Assembly: GCF_030867095.1 (NCBI RefSeq)
Contig: NC_081824.1
Span: 238,726,719-238,790,718 of the forward strand
Length of the DNA stretch: 64,000 nucleotides
Direction of reading: 5' to 3'
DNA from: Alligator mississippiensis
Lineage: Eukaryota > Chordata > Crocodylia > Alligatoridae
The notes under the pieces are model-generated. The model ran no database searches, was not told the DNA's origin, and saw only the letters and a list, made by a program, of their open reading frames with translations. Below are positions 1 through 10,596 of the stretch, piece by piece. A program made the translations under genes and the position numbers. Position 1 is the stretch's first letter, and the number at the start of each line of letters is the position of its first letter.

Positions 1-105
1 TGTTGCTCTAAGTCTTTAGATTGTATGAAACAATAGTTCTTAGAGATATGAACTGCTCCTGTCTCAGTGCGGCATTCACCTGGAGTCTAACAACAGGTTA
101 AACAT

Positions 106-863
106 TAGGGCTATGCAAAGCTTTGGTCCCTGATTCAATTTGGCAGAGATTCAGCCCGATTCGGTGGCCGAATCTCTGAATCTGAACCAAATCAGAGGAC
201 CCTTTAATCGGAACCCTCTGATTCAATTCAGAGAGATTTGGAAATATTCGGCGATTCAGATATAGACATAGATTTAAATGTTTTTTCTACATACCTCTAG
301 GTAGCAGGCTGCTCATGAACACTGGGATGGTGGGGTGGATGGAACGTTCCATGGGAACGCAGGGGGCTTCCCAGCACACTCAGCAGCAGACCCAGAAGTG
401 GACCAGAAGTACTTCCAGTCCACTTCTGGGTCTGCCAGGGAGCGTGCGGGTGGCCCCCTGTGCCCCCTTGGCTCAGCAACTGGTATCTCCTGGGTCTGGG
501 GGGGCACCCAGGGTCCCCTTGTGGCCAATAGCTGAGCCGGGGAGGCAGGAGGGACCCCCATCACTCTCCCTGGTGGACCTGGAAGTGGACTGGAAGTAAT
601 TCCAGTCAATGAGGCCCCCCTGCACTCCCGTGGGATGCTTCATCTGCCCCAGCATCACAGCAGTCATGAGCTGTGCTGGTACCTTGAGGTATGTAGAAGA
701 AACATTTAACGCTGTGTCTGTGTCTGAATCTCTGATTCTCTGAATCAGCATTGAATTTTCAGATTCAGATTCGGCTGAACTGAATCAGGGGCAGTAATCT
801 GAAACAACTGTCCCTGATTCAGGCTGAATCCGAATCAAATAGGGACCGCTTCGCACACCCCTA
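106..863. mobile_element. hAT-type MITE with 8-bp target duplication
   Basis: The ends are inverted copies of each other: the left end starts TAGGGCTATGCAAAGC and the right end read in reverse starts TAGGGGTGTGCGAAGC, followed on both sides by related GATTCRGA-rich subterminal sequence. The element is flanked by a perfect 8-bp duplication, TTAAACAT, at 98-105 and 864-871. An 8-bp duplication is the hallmark of hAT transposases. There is no transposase inside, so it is non-autonomous. Around 386-450 a second, internal hairpin is built from CAGACCCAGAAGTGGAC and its complement. Short ORFs on both strands here are by-products of GC-rich palindromic sequence. Elements with the same start occur at 44621 and 53039. 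Confidence 0.8.
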
Positions 864-1129
864 TTAAACATCCACCCAATTTCACTGCCAATCATTTTAT
901 CAGAAATAGCTAGCTGGTGGACAAAAATTGTTTGCACACCTATAAACTGACTTTTGTTGAGTTACTCCCTGATTTACACTGCTAGTTACAGTATGCCTTA
1001 TATTTCTCTCATTTAAACAAGTTTATCTACCATTGTTGGATATAGTGACAGATACTGAGGGGAGATAGTTGCTGTTAAGTGTTACTGGAATGTGTAATGG
1101 AATGGAAAGTGTTACTCTGAATGTATAGG

Positions 1130-1346
1130 CAGACAAGGTTCTTTGGGTAAATCTGATATCTTTTATTAGACTAACTCAAATAGTTTTCCATATTCTTCTT
1201 TGTAAACTTTTGGGTATTTAGACCTGAAAGCTTGCAAAGAAGAATTTTTCCAACTATTTGAATTGGTCTAATAAAAGATATCAGATTTACCCAAAGAACT
1301 TTGTCTGCCTATGTCCTTAAACCAACACGGCTACAACCTATACCCC
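1130..1346. mobile_element. Penelope-like tail, head-to-head inverted insertion
   Basis: Two copies of the same retroelement tail lie in opposite orientation around a centre near 1215-1225. The left arm is antisense (starts CAGACAAGGTTCTTTGGG) and the right arm is sense (ends ACACGGCTACAACC). Both contain the family signature GTCTAATAAAAGATATCAGA. The insertion is flanked by an exact 20-bp direct repeat (1110-1129 and 1347-1366), a long target duplication of the kind target-primed reverse transcription gives. The family is probably a Penelope-like element, judged from the tail organisation and the hammerhead-like core of related copies in this window. That name is an inference. Confidence 0.55.
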
Positions 1347-1366
1347 TGTTACTCTGAATGTATAGG

Positions 1367-3102
1367 AACCTCTGCCCTGCCTAAAAGGAGGAGGAACACA
1401 AGAGATGTATCTTTTCCCAGGAACCAAAAGACTGAACTGCCTCATGGATAACAAACAGAACTCTCACCTTCCTAAATGCAGCCTCAGTTGCCACAGTTCA
1501 GAGATCAAGACTTCTAGCTTCACCCTGACATTTGCTATGATATTATTATTCACCAATGCAAACTTCTGAGACATGTTAAAAATGAAAATGTAAAAGCAGC
1601 ATAAAAATGATTTTGACATAAAAATATATGATCCAAGTGATACTGAGGCTCTGCCACATAATTTAGATATAATGTTTCACATAGAATAGGTAGATTTGAT
1701 TTTAAAACTGAAATCATTATAAGTATGTTTGGAACTGGTAGGAGCCCAGCAAATGTAGCTAGTCAGCACAGTCTTAACAATTAAAATGGTGTCTCCTACC
1801 TGGGAGAAATGTCATCAAATGAAGAAAGAATTCATACAGTTCCATGGCACTAGTGCAAAGGAAAATAAAAAAAGAAATCAAACTGTTAGAATTTGAAAAT
1901 TCTTCAACAGCCTGCAAAAATAATACTTTCTGCCTCTAAAATTACTTAGCATCTCCTGTAAGGTCCTAACCATTCTTACCTCTCCCTGAGTTAAAAGTAT
2001 GTTAAACAATCTACACCCCTTAAACAATCTTGACACCTTGAAAGTTGAGGAGTAACAGAAAAACTCCATGGTAATTGCATGTGTCCTACTTATTGTTCCT
2101 AATATTGTCATGTACTTCACAACACTTTTAATCAAGGCTACACACCAGCCTATTGGGAAAATGGTTATTCTGTGCATATTTTACAAACGAGGTAACTGGA
2201 ACATTGGCTAAGATCACTGCAAGCAGAGTCTGGGACATGAACCCGAGTCTCGTCCATTTTGCCCCACTGATCTTTGAGTAAAAATGGCACAAATCATCTG
2301 CTTGTCTATCCCACTGTAATGACAACACAAGTCACATGACACACATTAAAAATAAAACATTATCTTCATCCACACAGGGGATAGAATTCTTGTAATAATT
2401 TGGGTCTAAGTCTTAGATGTAAGTAGTGGTTGATAGCAGCTATCAACACCTTTCAATGTGGGGTGTCCCTCATCTCTGTTTTCCTCAGTCTTCCAATGGG
2501 ATTTAAAATGTTGACACCCTCAATTACTTATCTCCCAGATGGAAAAAAAAAAGAAAGAAATCATTTAACAAGTTACAAGTCTGGGGAGAACAAGGGGACT
2601 TATGGAGACCCCAGCATGTGCAACATGCATAACCTACAAAAGCTGTAGAGTTTAAGAGACCTTCCACACCTGAATAGGCTAAGGCAGGAGCAATCACACA
2701 GGGAGCAGAGAGTACACAAAGCCCTAGTATGTGGCAAAGAGGGTAGCAGGGGTACACAGAGCACCTCATGACTCCTGCATATGGAAAGTACAGGAGACCA
2801 AGGTATATGGGAGAGGTCAGAGGGCTGTACATTGATCCTGACAAGAGGGAAAGAATGGAACAGGGAACATGGGGGAAGAGGAGAATGGGGCTGAGTCATA
2901 TAGAACATGGAAGAGTCCTGGACATAAAGGGTTTCAGGGGGCAATAGAGTAAAATGGAGGCAAGAGAAACAAACATCTACTTAGGCAAAATGGGAAAGAG
3001 AGTATGAATGGTCTTGTAAACTAAAGATTATTACCATTGTTTCGAAATATGCTGAAACTAGCATAAACACAGTATTAGTAAATAAGAATGCCTTTTTGTA
3101 AT
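1367..3102. other. intergenic stretch, no gene recognised
   Basis: About 1.7 kb of AT-rich sequence with no splice-flanked coding exon, RNA gene or recognisable transposon. ORFs up to 114 codons occur on the minus strand around 2524-2944 but have no family signature, look low-complexity in composition and lack any exon context. They are best read as chance ORFs. Confidence 0.5.
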
Positions 3103-3665
3103 AATAGGCAGGCAAAGTTCTTTAGGTAGATGTGATATATTTTATTAGACCAACTAAATAGTTGGAAAAAAGTTCTTTGCAAGCTTTCAGGCACAAACAC
3201 CCTTCTTCAGGCACCGGGAGACTGCTGCTGTTATGAGTTCTCCAGGACAGAAAAAAGGCTAAACTAAACAAGTCTGTGAAGATGCAAATGAGTGGAAGTT
3301 TGAAAGACAAAGGGTAGAGATAGGAGGGGAGTGGGGGACAGAGGGAAAAGTGTGAAGGAATGTAGGTAGTCAGCAAAAGGCAGAGTCAGATGTAAGGCAG
3401 ATGTAAGGCAGGTTGTAACATGTTATAAATTCAATGTCTATATTAAGTCCATAGGCAGACAAGGTTCTTTGGGTGAATCTGATATCTTTTATTAGACCAA
3501 CTTAAATAGTTGGAAAACAATTATTAAGCAAACTTTTGGGTTCAAAAACCCTTCATCAGGCTAAGGAAGTTACAACCTACATCCCTATATTAAGTCCATG
3601 ATTTTTTGTATTCAATAGATTTATGAAGTGAAGTTCGTAATAATACTAGCTCTAGTGTGGGAATT
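3103..3665 (-). mobile_element. Penelope-like retroelement fragment, longer copy
   Basis: The minus strand carries the tail signature (GTCTAATAAAATATATCACA at the left end) preceded by several hundred bases of body that also occur at 54080-54400, including the segment reading ATGTCTATATTAAGTCCAT in plus orientation. A hammerhead-like core lies at 3183-3211. The copy is interrupted at 3453-3584 by a second, shorter member of the same family. The body has no intact long ORF. Assignment to Penelope-like elements is inferred, since no GIY-YIG or RT domain is visible here. Confidence 0.5.
3453..3584. mobile_element. short Penelope-like insertion nested in a sister copy
   Basis: A 132-bp insertion with antisense tail at its left end and a short sense tail (TTACAACCTACATCCC) at its right end. 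It is flanked by a perfect 15-bp duplication (3438-3452 and 3585-3599). Its plus-strand bases 3533-3560 read on the minus strand as CCTGATGAAGGG, TTTTTG, AACCCAAAAG. This is a CTGATGA box followed by a perfect 5-bp stem and an AAAA where a hammerhead has GAAA. Confidence 0.65.
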
Positions 3666-4239
3666 TCCATTAACAGAGCATGTTGTATGGAAAGGAGCTA
3701 GATTACATGTGAGATGGGGAGCTGTGCAGGCAGGGCTAGCCACCTATATGTGTGTGCATGGGTTAACTTACATGTTTAGTAGAGTTTATAACATAGATTA
3801 AAATTGTTTAGTATTTTATCTAGTGCATACAGTGCCGATATTCCTTAGCATCTGATTAGAAACTGGAACTACTAAAGACAAGATGCAAAAAATAGACCAG
3901 CTAAACCTTGTAGGCAAGTGTGTGTTTGAAGGAAATGCAGAAGTCAGGAGAAAATAGAAGCAAAAGTTTGAACAAATTCCCTGTACTGTGAGTGGTGCAG
4001 ACAACAAAGATGAATGGCTGCAAACCAGCTTTATTTCTTTCTGTGGCTGGAGGAGAAACAATAGAGCAATTTAATGCTCATCAGTCTGAGGATGCAGCAG
4101 ATAAAGAAAAAACAGAAATCTTAATAAATGTGTTTGAGGCATACTGTGCACCAAGGGAAAATGTGGCACAAGGCATACAGTTTTCATTCATTGTCAGCAG
4201 TCCCTAAGTACAAGCACAACTGATTTGCCTATTTACTAG
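3666..4239. other. intergenic stretch, nothing recognised
   Basis: No gene, repeat family or RNA could be assigned. A 71-codon plus-strand ORF at 3992-4207 has no recognisable domain and no splice context. Confidence 0.45.
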
Positions 4240-5900
4240 AAGACTTCAATGAGTCTTTAGATAATGAGGGGGTTGATCAGAGATCCACATGTTCAACTGC
4301 ATATGTGGCAAATACTTCTGGGAGGAAAGAGTTGATCCTGGTGATGTTGGATCACAGATCTCTCCCTTTGTCTCTCTCATCTATCTGCCTCCATAATGAG
4401 GTGATTTGCTCAAAATGATTGATGTCTTGTTGTACATCACAACACCACTGGGACCAATTAATTAGTTGAGTCTCCCAGGTGTTGGTGTTAATATTGCATT
4501 TTTTCAGATTGGCCTCCAAGTTGCTTTTGAATTATTTTTTGTGTGTGCACCTTTAAAGCAGAGGTTCCCAACCACCAGGCCACAGCCCAGAAGTGGGCTG
4601 TGAAGGGTTGGCTGCTGGGTCATGGCACAAGCCCCCCCTGCTCAGACCCCCACCTGTCTGCCCGGGCAAGTGGCATCCTCCACCAGCAGTCACATGTGGG
4701 GTTAAAGCTAGGCGGTGGGACAGCCCTGGGAGGGAAGCAGGCAACTCCATGCGCCCTGTCCCGCTCCTGTGATGATTCGCAGGTTGGGAACCACTGTTCT
4801 AGAGGGATGACCGTTGGTGAATTGGGAGTATAGGTTCTGTTATGGAGCTGGTTGTCAGGCATGTTTGACATGTCCTGTCCAATGAAGCTGGTGCTGTGTA
4901 AACAAAGCTTCAATCCTGGTGGCATTTGCTTGAGCCAGAACACTGTCATTCATTCTTTTCTTTCCCATTGATACTAAGGATTTTCTGAAGACACCACTGA
5001 TGGATTCCAAAGTTTTCCAGTGTTTCTGATATGTCATCCAAGTTTCACACCCATACAACAGGTAGGGATGACAACGTATCTAAAAGCAGCACTGGCAAAT
5101 TTTATCTGACATTGAATATTATTGTCTATGTTTATCTTTTAGGAAAGGTGGCTACCCAGATAGGGAAAATGCTCAATATTCTCTGAGGATTGCCTTCTAA
5201 TTGTAATGTGTGGAGGAGCAGCTGGGTAGTTGGAGTGGGTTGGCAAAGTATTGATTTTTATGAAGTTGATGTTGAGTTCAAGAATCTGATATGCTTCATA
5301 GAAGCAATCAAAAGTGACCTGGAGCTCTTCAATTGAGTGGGCACACATGATACAATATTAAAGAATAGTAATGGAGGTCTTGGTTATCTTGAATTTGGAA
5401 CATAACCAGTTGATGTTAAAGGGATACCCAGCCATGCAATAGTGGATGCTGAATTCAGATGAAAGTCTGTCACCATTGAGATGTGGAATAGCTGCAATAC
5501 AGATAGAAAAGAATGCTGGCAATATATTCTTGCTTGACTGCAGTTCTAATAGTGAAGGGGTCTATTTTTGAGCCATTGCTTAGGATGGTTTCTGTCATAT
5601 CATTGTGAAAGAACGGTAACAAATTTTGGTGGGCATCCAAATCCCATCACAATCTTCCATAAGATAACATAACATCTTCCATGTTAATTGAATCAAAGGT
5701 CTTAGTCAGGTCAATGAAGGCCCTTTAAAGATCTTGGTGTTGTTTGAGGCAATTCTCTTTGCAGCTGTCTAGAAAAAAAATCACATCTATTGTACCTCTG
5801 AGTGATCTGAAACCACTTTGGGATTCCGGTAGAATCTCCTCAGTGAGGAAAGTGAGTCTATTGATGAGAATGCAGATGAGGATCTTCCAGCTATAGACAG
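4240..5900 (-). mobile_element. RTE/L2-like LINE, degraded, split by a MITE
   Basis: The minus strand encodes broken pieces of a non-LTR retrotransposon pol whose C-terminal region has the motifs YGCETW, LHWTGHVKHA (4855-5058) and, further upstream in the element, INTLPT/FPYLGS (5139-5348). Between 5400 and 5900 there are decayed RT segments, including a minus-strand stretch like GISLLSIAGK-type sequence of the family. The 3' end is at about 4240-4330, so the element runs right to left. It is split at 4559-4796 by a hAT MITE. Many stops and frameshifts mark it as old. The family is the one often annotated as endonuclease-reverse transcriptase; the clade name is approximate. Confidence 0.65.
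4559..4796. mobile_element. hAT (Charlie-like) MITE
   Basis: Left end CAGAGGTTCCCAACCACC and right end, reversed, CAGTGGTTCCCAACC form the classic Charlie-type inverted termini. The flanking 8-mers CTTTAAAG and TTCTAGAG resemble the NTNTAGAN target preference but now match at only 5 of 8 positions. The MITE interrupts the LINE described at 4240-5900, so it is younger than that LINE. Confidence 0.75.
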
Positions 5901-5984
5901 GAGAGCAATACCATGGTTATGGTTGCGATCTGATCTATCTCTGATGGAGATAGCAATCTATCTATGTATCTATCTATCATAGAT

Positions 5985-7045
5985 TTCATAGATTTCATAG
6001 ACATTAGGGCTGGAAGGGACTTCGGAAGATCATTGAGTCCAGCCCCCTGCCCCAGGGGTAGAAAGTCAGCTAGGGTCAAAGGATCCCAGCAAGTGTCCAA
6101 ACATTTCTTAAAAGAGTCCAGAGTAGGTGCTTGCACCACCTCTGGAGGGAGTCTATTCCAAGCCTTGAGAACTCGGACAGTAAAGAAGTTTTTCCTTATG
6201 TCCAGCCTAAAATGGTCTTGGAGAAGTTTGTGACCATCGGACCTTGTCATCCCTTGGGACGCTCTGGTGAACAGACATTCCCCCAGATTCTGATGCACAC
6301 CCCTGATGTACTTATAGACTGCCACTAGGTCACCCCTGAGCCTGCACTTTTCCAGGCTGAAGAGTCCCATGGCTCTCAGCCTCTTGTCATAAGGCCTATT
6401 CTCTTGCCCTCTGATCATGTGAATGGCTCTCCTCTGGACTCTCTCAAGCTTCTCTACATCCTTCTTGAATTGTGGAGCCCAGAATTGGATGCAGTACTCC
6501 AGCTGTGGCCTCACCAAGGCTGAGTACAGAGGGAGGATGACATCCTGAGATTTACTTGAGAAGCATCTACAGATGCAAGCCAGAGCTTGGTTTGCTTTAC
6601 CTGCTGTGAAATAGCATTGATGGCTTATGTTCATCTTTTGGTCAGTCATGACCTCCAAGTCTCTTTCGGCCACGGTGCTAGTGAGTGAAGCGCTGCTGAG
6701 CCTATAAGTGTGCTGTGGGCTTTTTCTCCCAAGGTGGAGCACCTCGCATTTGTTGGTATTGAATGTCATCAGGTTTGTATCCACCCACTTTTTAAGCCTA
6801 TCCAAATCAGCCTGGATCACCAGCCTATCCTCAGGTGTGGATGCTCTACCCCAAAATTTAGTGTTATCAGCAAACTTGGCCAGTTTACTTCTGACACCAG
6901 TATCCACATAGTTGATAAAGATGTTGAAGAGAACACGTCCAAGGATGAAGCCTTGGGGGACACTACTGGTCATGGAGTGCCATGATGATTCACTTCTGTT
7001 GGTGGGACACCAAATCAAAGGCTTTTTTAAAGTCCAGATATATGA
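5985..7045 (-). mobile_element. CR1 LINE, 3' half (reverse transcriptase)
   Basis: A 375-codon minus-strand reading frame (5891-7018) carries the C-terminal half of CR1 ORF2: PQGFILGRVLFN, the catalytic box as FADN where the family has FADD, then LGRKSPQHTY, ALVRPQLEYCIQFWAP, RVQRRA, FRLDIRKNFFTVR and RLPPEVV. The CR1 3' terminal repeat (ATTTCATAGATTTCATAGAC in plus orientation) lies at 5980-6002. The copy is 5'-truncated. The Asp-to-Asn change in the active site shows that it is inactive. Both ends abut TATC microsatellite, so insertion may have occurred in or near that repeat. Confidence 0.93.
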
Positions 7046-7109
<64 letters not shown>

Positions 7110-7110
7110 A
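7045..7110. repeat. (TATC)n microsatellite
   Basis: About 15 perfect TATC units. A shorter, less regular TATC tract lies at 5950-5980 on the other side of the CR1 copy. Confidence 0.95.
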
Positions 7111-7364
7111 CTGTAAGTTACACAAAAAGGGAAAACAGAGAACAACATATCACAGGGTTAAAACTGACAACACAAACTTGTTAATTTGGGGAACTAGATG
7201 AATTCTTTATTGAAGATTGCATTGTATGTGGGATTGCATAATACTTATTGTGCGCAAGATTATTGAAATAAATTAATTTAATATTTGAACTTGCTTGGAT
7301 CATTGAGCATTAAGCAGAGGAAAATATAATAAAAGGAGGACTGCGGGAGCCAGAAAAAATGTAT

Positions 7365-9418
7365 ACATTGACTAGTAAGACGATCCCCGAGTGAGGCAAA
7401 AGAGGGAAAGGGGCCAGGAGGCTTCCCTGGCTAACCAGAGAAATCCAGGGCAGCCTAAGGGACAAAAGGAGAGCACATAAAAAGTGGAAACAGGGAGAGA
7501 TCACCAAAGATGAATATACCTCCTCTGCTCGTGCTTGCAGGGAGGCAGTTAGACAGGCCAAAGCTACCATCGAGCTGAGGATGGCAACCCAAGTAAAAGA
7601 CAACAAGAAATTGTTTTTTAGATATATAGGGAGTAAAAGGAAGGCCCAGGGAGGAATAGGACCCCTGCTAAATGGGCAGAAACAATTGGTGACAGACAGG
7701 GGGGACAAGGCTGAACTCCTCAATGAGTTCTTTGCCTCAGTGTTCCTAAGTGAGGGGCACGACAAGTCTATCACTGGGGGTGTAGAAAGGCAGCAGCAAG
7801 GTGCCAGACTTCCATGCATAGACCCTGAGACGGTGCAGAGTCACTTGGAAGAACTGGATGCCTTTAAGTTGGCAGGCCCGGATGATCTCCATCCGAGGGT
7901 GCTGAAGGCACTGGCCGACATCATTGCAGAGCCACTGGCGGGAATATTTGAACGCTCGTGGTGCACGGGCCAAGTCCCGGAGGACTGGAAAAGGGCCAAC
8001 GTGGTCCCCATTTTCAAGAAGGGGTGAAGGAGGACCTGGGCAACTATAGGCCAGTCAGTCTCACCTCCATCCTTGGCAAAGTCTTTGAAAAAATTATCAA
8101 GGCTCACATTTGTGAGAGCCTGGCAGGACAAATTATGCTGAGGGGAAATCAGCGCGGGCTCATGGCAGGTAGATCGTGCCTGACCAATCTAGTTTCTTTT
8201 TATGACCAGGTTACGAAACGCCTGGACACAGGAGGAGGGGTGGATGTTGTATACTTAGACTTCAGGAAGGCCTTCGATATGGTATCCCACCCCATACTGG
8301 TGAACAAGTTAAGAGGCTGTGACTTGGATGACTACACAGTCTGGTGGGTGGCGAATTGGCTGGAGGGTCGCACCCAGAGAGTCGTGGTGGATGGGTCGGT
8401 TTCGACCTGGAAGGGTGTGGGCAGTGGGGTCCTGCAGGGTTCGGTCCTTGGACCGATACTCTTTAATGTCTTCATCAGTAACTTGGACAAGGGAGTCAAA
8501 TGTACTCTGTCCAAGTTTGCAGATGACACAAAGCTATGGGGAGATGTAGACACGCCGGAGGGCAGGGAACAGCTGCAAGCAGATCTGGACAGGTTGGACA
8601 AGTGGGAAGAAAACAACAGAATGCAGTTCAACAAGGAGAAATGCAAAGTGCTGCACCTAGGGAGGAAAAATGTCCAGCACACCTACAGCCTAGGGAATGA
8701 CCTGCTGGGTGGCACGGAAGTGGAAAGGGATCTTGGAGTCCTAGTGGACTCCAAGATGAACATGAGTCGGCAGTGTGACGAAGCCATCAGAAAAGCCAAT
8801 GGCACTTTATCGTGCATCAGCAGATGCATGACGAATAGGTCCAGGGAGGTGATACTTCCCCTCTATCGGGCACTGGTCAGACCGCAGTTGGAGTACTGCA
8901 TGCAATTCTGGGCGCCACACTTCAAGAAGGATGCGGATAACCTGGAGAGGGTCCAGAGAAGGGCCACTCGTATGGTTAAGGGCCTGCAGACCAAGCCTTA
9001 TGAGGAGAGACTAGAGAAACTGGACCTTTTCAGCCTCCGCAAGAGAAGGTTGAGAGGCGACCTTGTGGCCGCCTATAAGTTCATCACGGGGGCACAGAAG
9101 GGAATTGGTGAGTATTTATTCACCAAGGTGCCCCCGGGGGTTACAAGAAATAATGGCCGCAAGCTAGCAGAGAGCAGATTTAGATTGGACATTAGGAAGA
9201 ACTTCTTCACAGTTCGAGTGGCCAGGGTCTGGAACGGGCTCCCAAGGGAGGTGGTGCTCTCCCCTACCTACCCTGGGGGTCTTCAAGAGGAGGTTAGATG
9301 AGCATCTAGCTGGGGTCATCTAGACCCAGCATTCTTTCCTGCTTATGCAGGGGGTCGGACTTGATGATCTATTGAGGTCCCTTCCGATCCTAACATCTAT
9401 GAATCTATGAATCTATGA
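7365..9418 (+). mobile_element. CR1 LINE, nearly open ORF2 (RT), 5'-truncated
   Basis: Two overlapping plus-strand frames (7581-8027 and 7958-9301) give an almost continuous CR1 ORF2 from the linker after the endonuclease to the C-terminus. Visible motifs in order: LFFRYIGSKRKAQGG, FKLAGPDDLHPRVLK, QVPEDWKRANVVPIFKKG, NYRPVSLTSI, YLDFRKAFD, GVLQGSVLGPILFN, the catalytic FADD at 8516-8527, LVRPQLEYCMQFWAP and FRLDIRKNFFTVRVARVWN. One frameshift near 8020 separates the two frames. The 3' UTR ends with the TCTATGAATCTATGAA repeat. The endonuclease and ORF1 are missing. This copy is the least decayed CR1 in the window and is probably one of the youngest. Confidence 0.95.
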
Positions 9419-9439
9419 AAGTAAACTCATATCTAATAA

Positions 9440-9660
9440 ACAGTCAAAAGTATAGCCAAGGACCAAAAAGCAGTCTCCCACCAACAAAGACTTGAAGGCA
9501 AAAAGAAAAAAAAAGGAAAAAAGAATTAAAGAGAAAACAGAGATCAAGAATGTTTTAAATGTGGGCAAAGCCATGTCATAACTGACTGCATAAGGGGAAG
9601 ACTAAAACCATTTTTCCAAAATATGCCATTCGAGAAAGGAAAAGCCCCAGGGTAAGCAGA
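9440..9660 (+). mobile_element. possible retroviral gag scrap (fossil)
   Basis: A Lys-rich stretch followed by a short segment reading ECFKCGQSH and then ITDC on the plus strand. This Cys/His cluster resembles a retroviral nucleocapsid zinc knuckle. It is a small broken fossil with no LTR recognised next to it, and a MITE lies just downstream. It could also be chance, because the segment is very short. Confidence 0.3.
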
Positions 9661-9713
9661 TTTTAGCTTTTAAAGAGACAGATAAGCAATTCACAAAATG
9701 TGTTGCTAAGTAT

Positions 9714-10042
9714 CAGTGGCGAAGGATAGGGAGTGCACAGGGGTGCATGTGAACCCCCTGAGAGCACCAGTGCACCCCCTGCCAGGCAGTGCTCCCCGCT
9801 TAGGTGATGGGCAGGGGAAGCAGGCGGGAGCACTGGTACATCCCCTGCGAGTGCTGGCTGGGGAGTGGGGGCACCAGGTGAAGTGCTGCTGGCACTTTTG
9901 GGAGTGCTGTGGCTGCCACCAGGAGCACTGCTTGTATTTCCCGGTTGATGCGATCGGTCACAGGGAGACACTTTTTCCCCCAGTCGCTGACTGGTCAATG
10001 GGGGGCCACATGCCCTTCCTGACTCAGCACCAGTTGCCCATT
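9714..10042. mobile_element. hAT-type MITE, GC-rich
   Basis: GC-rich 329-bp element starting CAGTGGCGAAGG and flanked by a perfect 8-bp duplication CTAAGTAT (9706-9713 and 10043-10050). Its inverted ends are only weakly conserved, so the assignment rests mainly on the duplication and on the CAGTGGCG start typical of hAT-derived repeats. The ORFs inside it on both strands are not coding. Confidence 0.6.
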
Positions 10043-10596
10043 CTAAGTATGTTGAATACAGTGCCTTGTAAGAACGAGTGGATCTCCTTACTGATTGCAA
10101 AATAGAGAGATTTATTATTGTTACATGCATATAAACCAATATAATGGGAAATACTGTAACAAGGAGGGAACATTTCCAGTTACCTACAGTAGAAGAAACA
10201 TTGGCAGAGGTAGATAGCATTGTCAGGTTAAAAAAGGGACCAAACAAATTCATACATGATGGTTCTATTAATAGCTGTTGAATGGATCAGTTGGACATAT
10301 TTCCTCTGGCATCTCTAAACCAATAACTGTGGATGCCAGGGAGGGTAATGGATTAGGAGGCAGACCACTTAAATCTATGCAGTTCAATGCTCTTCCTCTA
10401 GTATCTACTTCTGCCACTGTCAGAGACAGGATACTGAGCTAGATGAACTATTTGTCTAACCCAATATGATATTTCTTATGTTCTTCTATAAGGGAAAGAT
10501 TTACCAAACTTCCTTTTGGTATCTGTTTAATTCCTGAAGTGTATCAAAAGAGCGATACAACAGACATATGAAGGTCTGGAAAGCACTGAATATTAT

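Noticed and set aside
9663-10253. 196-codon minus ORF
   Set aside because: Runs across a MITE boundary and its target duplication; no domain.
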